Shown piece after piece: positions 62,696 to 64,000 of a stretch of 64,000 bases of DNA; position 1 is the first letter of the stretch, and each line of letters opens with the position of its first letter. This DNA comes from Formicarius rufipectus (lineage: Eukaryota; Chordata; Aves; Passeriformes; Formicariidae), in assembly GCA_013399695.1 (NCBI GenBank), contig VXAU01001354.1, positions 1,341,142-1,405,141 on the forward strand, in the 5' to 3' direction. The translations under genes and the position numbers were made by a program. The notes under the pieces were generated by a model. It made no database searches. It saw nothing but the letters and a program-made list of their open reading frames with translations, and was not told the DNA's origin.

Positions 62696-64000
62696 CTTAA
62701 AAAGGAAGTGAACCCATTATTTTCTGTAACGAATTAAAGCTTAGGAATGGTTCCATATAATGCTGCATAAAACAAGTAAGGGAAGAAACAAGATTTGAAC
62801 AAAATCCTATGGTTTAAAGAAACTCTTAAAGGGACACTGTCAACTTTATATCTACTTAAGTTTCAAATAAGATTTTCTATTAATAGTAGGTACTACACCA
62901 GCCTCAAATCACTTTTGCCTGTTTTAAGAATAATTCTTCATCTGCCTTAAAAAGATAAGTCCCCCAGGGGGAAAAAAAAGGGGTAAAAAGCTCACCTACA
63001 CAAATTCATTCACAATAGAAATGGTGAAATTAACAGTTTTTACTTCTGGAACATCAAGTAGAGATGTACCTCTTAATCTTCCAGTGATAGCCAATACCAA
63101 AGTAACACTCGAAGCACAGCAACTCAAGAAGAGAAGCAACAAGTCTAAGGTACTACATGAATGAGATGAAACACTTCTCCGGTTAAACTTTGTATAGAGC
63201 AGCTCATTCATCATGAGGGTGTTTCTTTGTTTATTCTATTATGAAACTGCTGTATTGAAGGTGTGTGTCAACCTCCACATGAAGTACAATGCAAGTACAC
63301 CTCTGTACCAACTATGTCCTAAATGGATACAACAGTAAATACAATCATGAACACGGCTATGCCTAATTTATGTTATGGGACACGATGACAGTAAGCAAAC
63401 CACTGAAGACCTATTAATATCTACTTCATATTGCTCCCCTTCTATAAATAGCCTGCATTAAAAACATATTTGCCTACACATGGAAACATACTTTTACAAG
63501 GTAGTCATGTCACACTAAGCATGCCTTTCCGCAGAGGAACACAGCGCATCTGGTACTACAACCTAAACCTGATCAGCATTAACAACATCCTAGTGGTAAA
63601 AAACACAAAAAAATGCCTACATGAAGCCTTCAGATATCATTACCCTAGTTTCAGATGACATAACATTTCATAAAGATATTCCTAAGAGCCAGTTACCAGT
63701 GACTATATTGCTTCTGCACTCAAATCTTTCGATAACTTCAATCCCAAACCTTTTTTCTAGCAAATGTTAGTTTCTGTAAAAATATTTCAATACATTTCTA
63801 GATCTCTCTTCAAGGTTTTCTCTTGCTCCTCTCCAGAAGCAAAATCTTTTAATAGTAACATTTGGCAAGATCCCCTGCACAGGTAATTTCACGCTCTGCT
63901 CGTCTTACCAACACAAAGCACAGGAACACCTTCCTACCTGCACAAACATCACACACCTTGGGAATAATTTTATTACTTCCTTTTTCTTCACCAGCCTCAC
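62696..64000 (-). other. SPAST: 3' end of SPAST intron 1
   Basis: AT-rich sequence from the exon 2 acceptor to the window edge. SPAST exon 1, expected in a CpG island, is not reached. No repeat family recognised. Confidence 0.65.

Overview
This window looks like nuclear DNA from a bird. It holds spliced vertebrate genes with GT-AG introns, several 5'-truncated CR1 LINE copies of the kind typical of birds and reptiles, and an LTR with the layout of the common avian ERVL-type LTRs. I cannot name the species. No prokaryotic genes, CRISPR arrays, tRNAs, rRNAs or intact mobile elements were seen. Most open reading frames in the window are chance frames.

Three genes account for all coding sequence I can support. 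(1) The last four coding exons of QPCT, glutaminyl-peptide cyclotransferase, lie on the + strand (876-4752); its 5' part is left of the window. (2) All of SLC30A6 (zinc transporter ZnT6) lies on the - strand (25077 down to 11004). It has 14 coding exons whose phases join into a 460-residue protein, with a CpG-island promoter at about 24.6-25.35 kb. (3) SPAST (spastin, a microtubule-severing AAA ATPase) lies on the - strand with coding exons 2 to 17 (62695 down to 34579). Exon 1 is beyond the right edge. SPAST and SLC30A6 are head-to-tail in the same direction; QPCT faces SLC30A6 tail-to-tail.

The rest: 4753-11003 is the QPCT/SLC30A6 intergenic and 3'UTR space, with a 61-base assembly gap inside an A-rich repeat. 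25368-26095 is a CR1 copy just upstream of the SLC30A6 promoter. About 26.1-34.6 kb is the SPAST 3'UTR plus intergenic DNA. Other CR1 fragments sit in SLC30A6 introns 1 and 6 and SPAST introns 7 and 16. An ERVL-like LTR lies antisense in SLC30A6 intron 3.

The three genes do not form one pathway: QPCT makes N-terminal pyroglutamate in secreted peptides, ZnT6 is the partner of ZnT5 in loading zinc into the early secretory pathway, and spastin severs microtubules. I found no convincing new biological system. The points most worth checking are the gene order across the gap, the start-codon-only first exon of SLC30A6, a NAGNAG acceptor in SPAST, repeats close to splice sites and the promoter, and a hairpin between two possible poly(A) signals downstream of SPAST.
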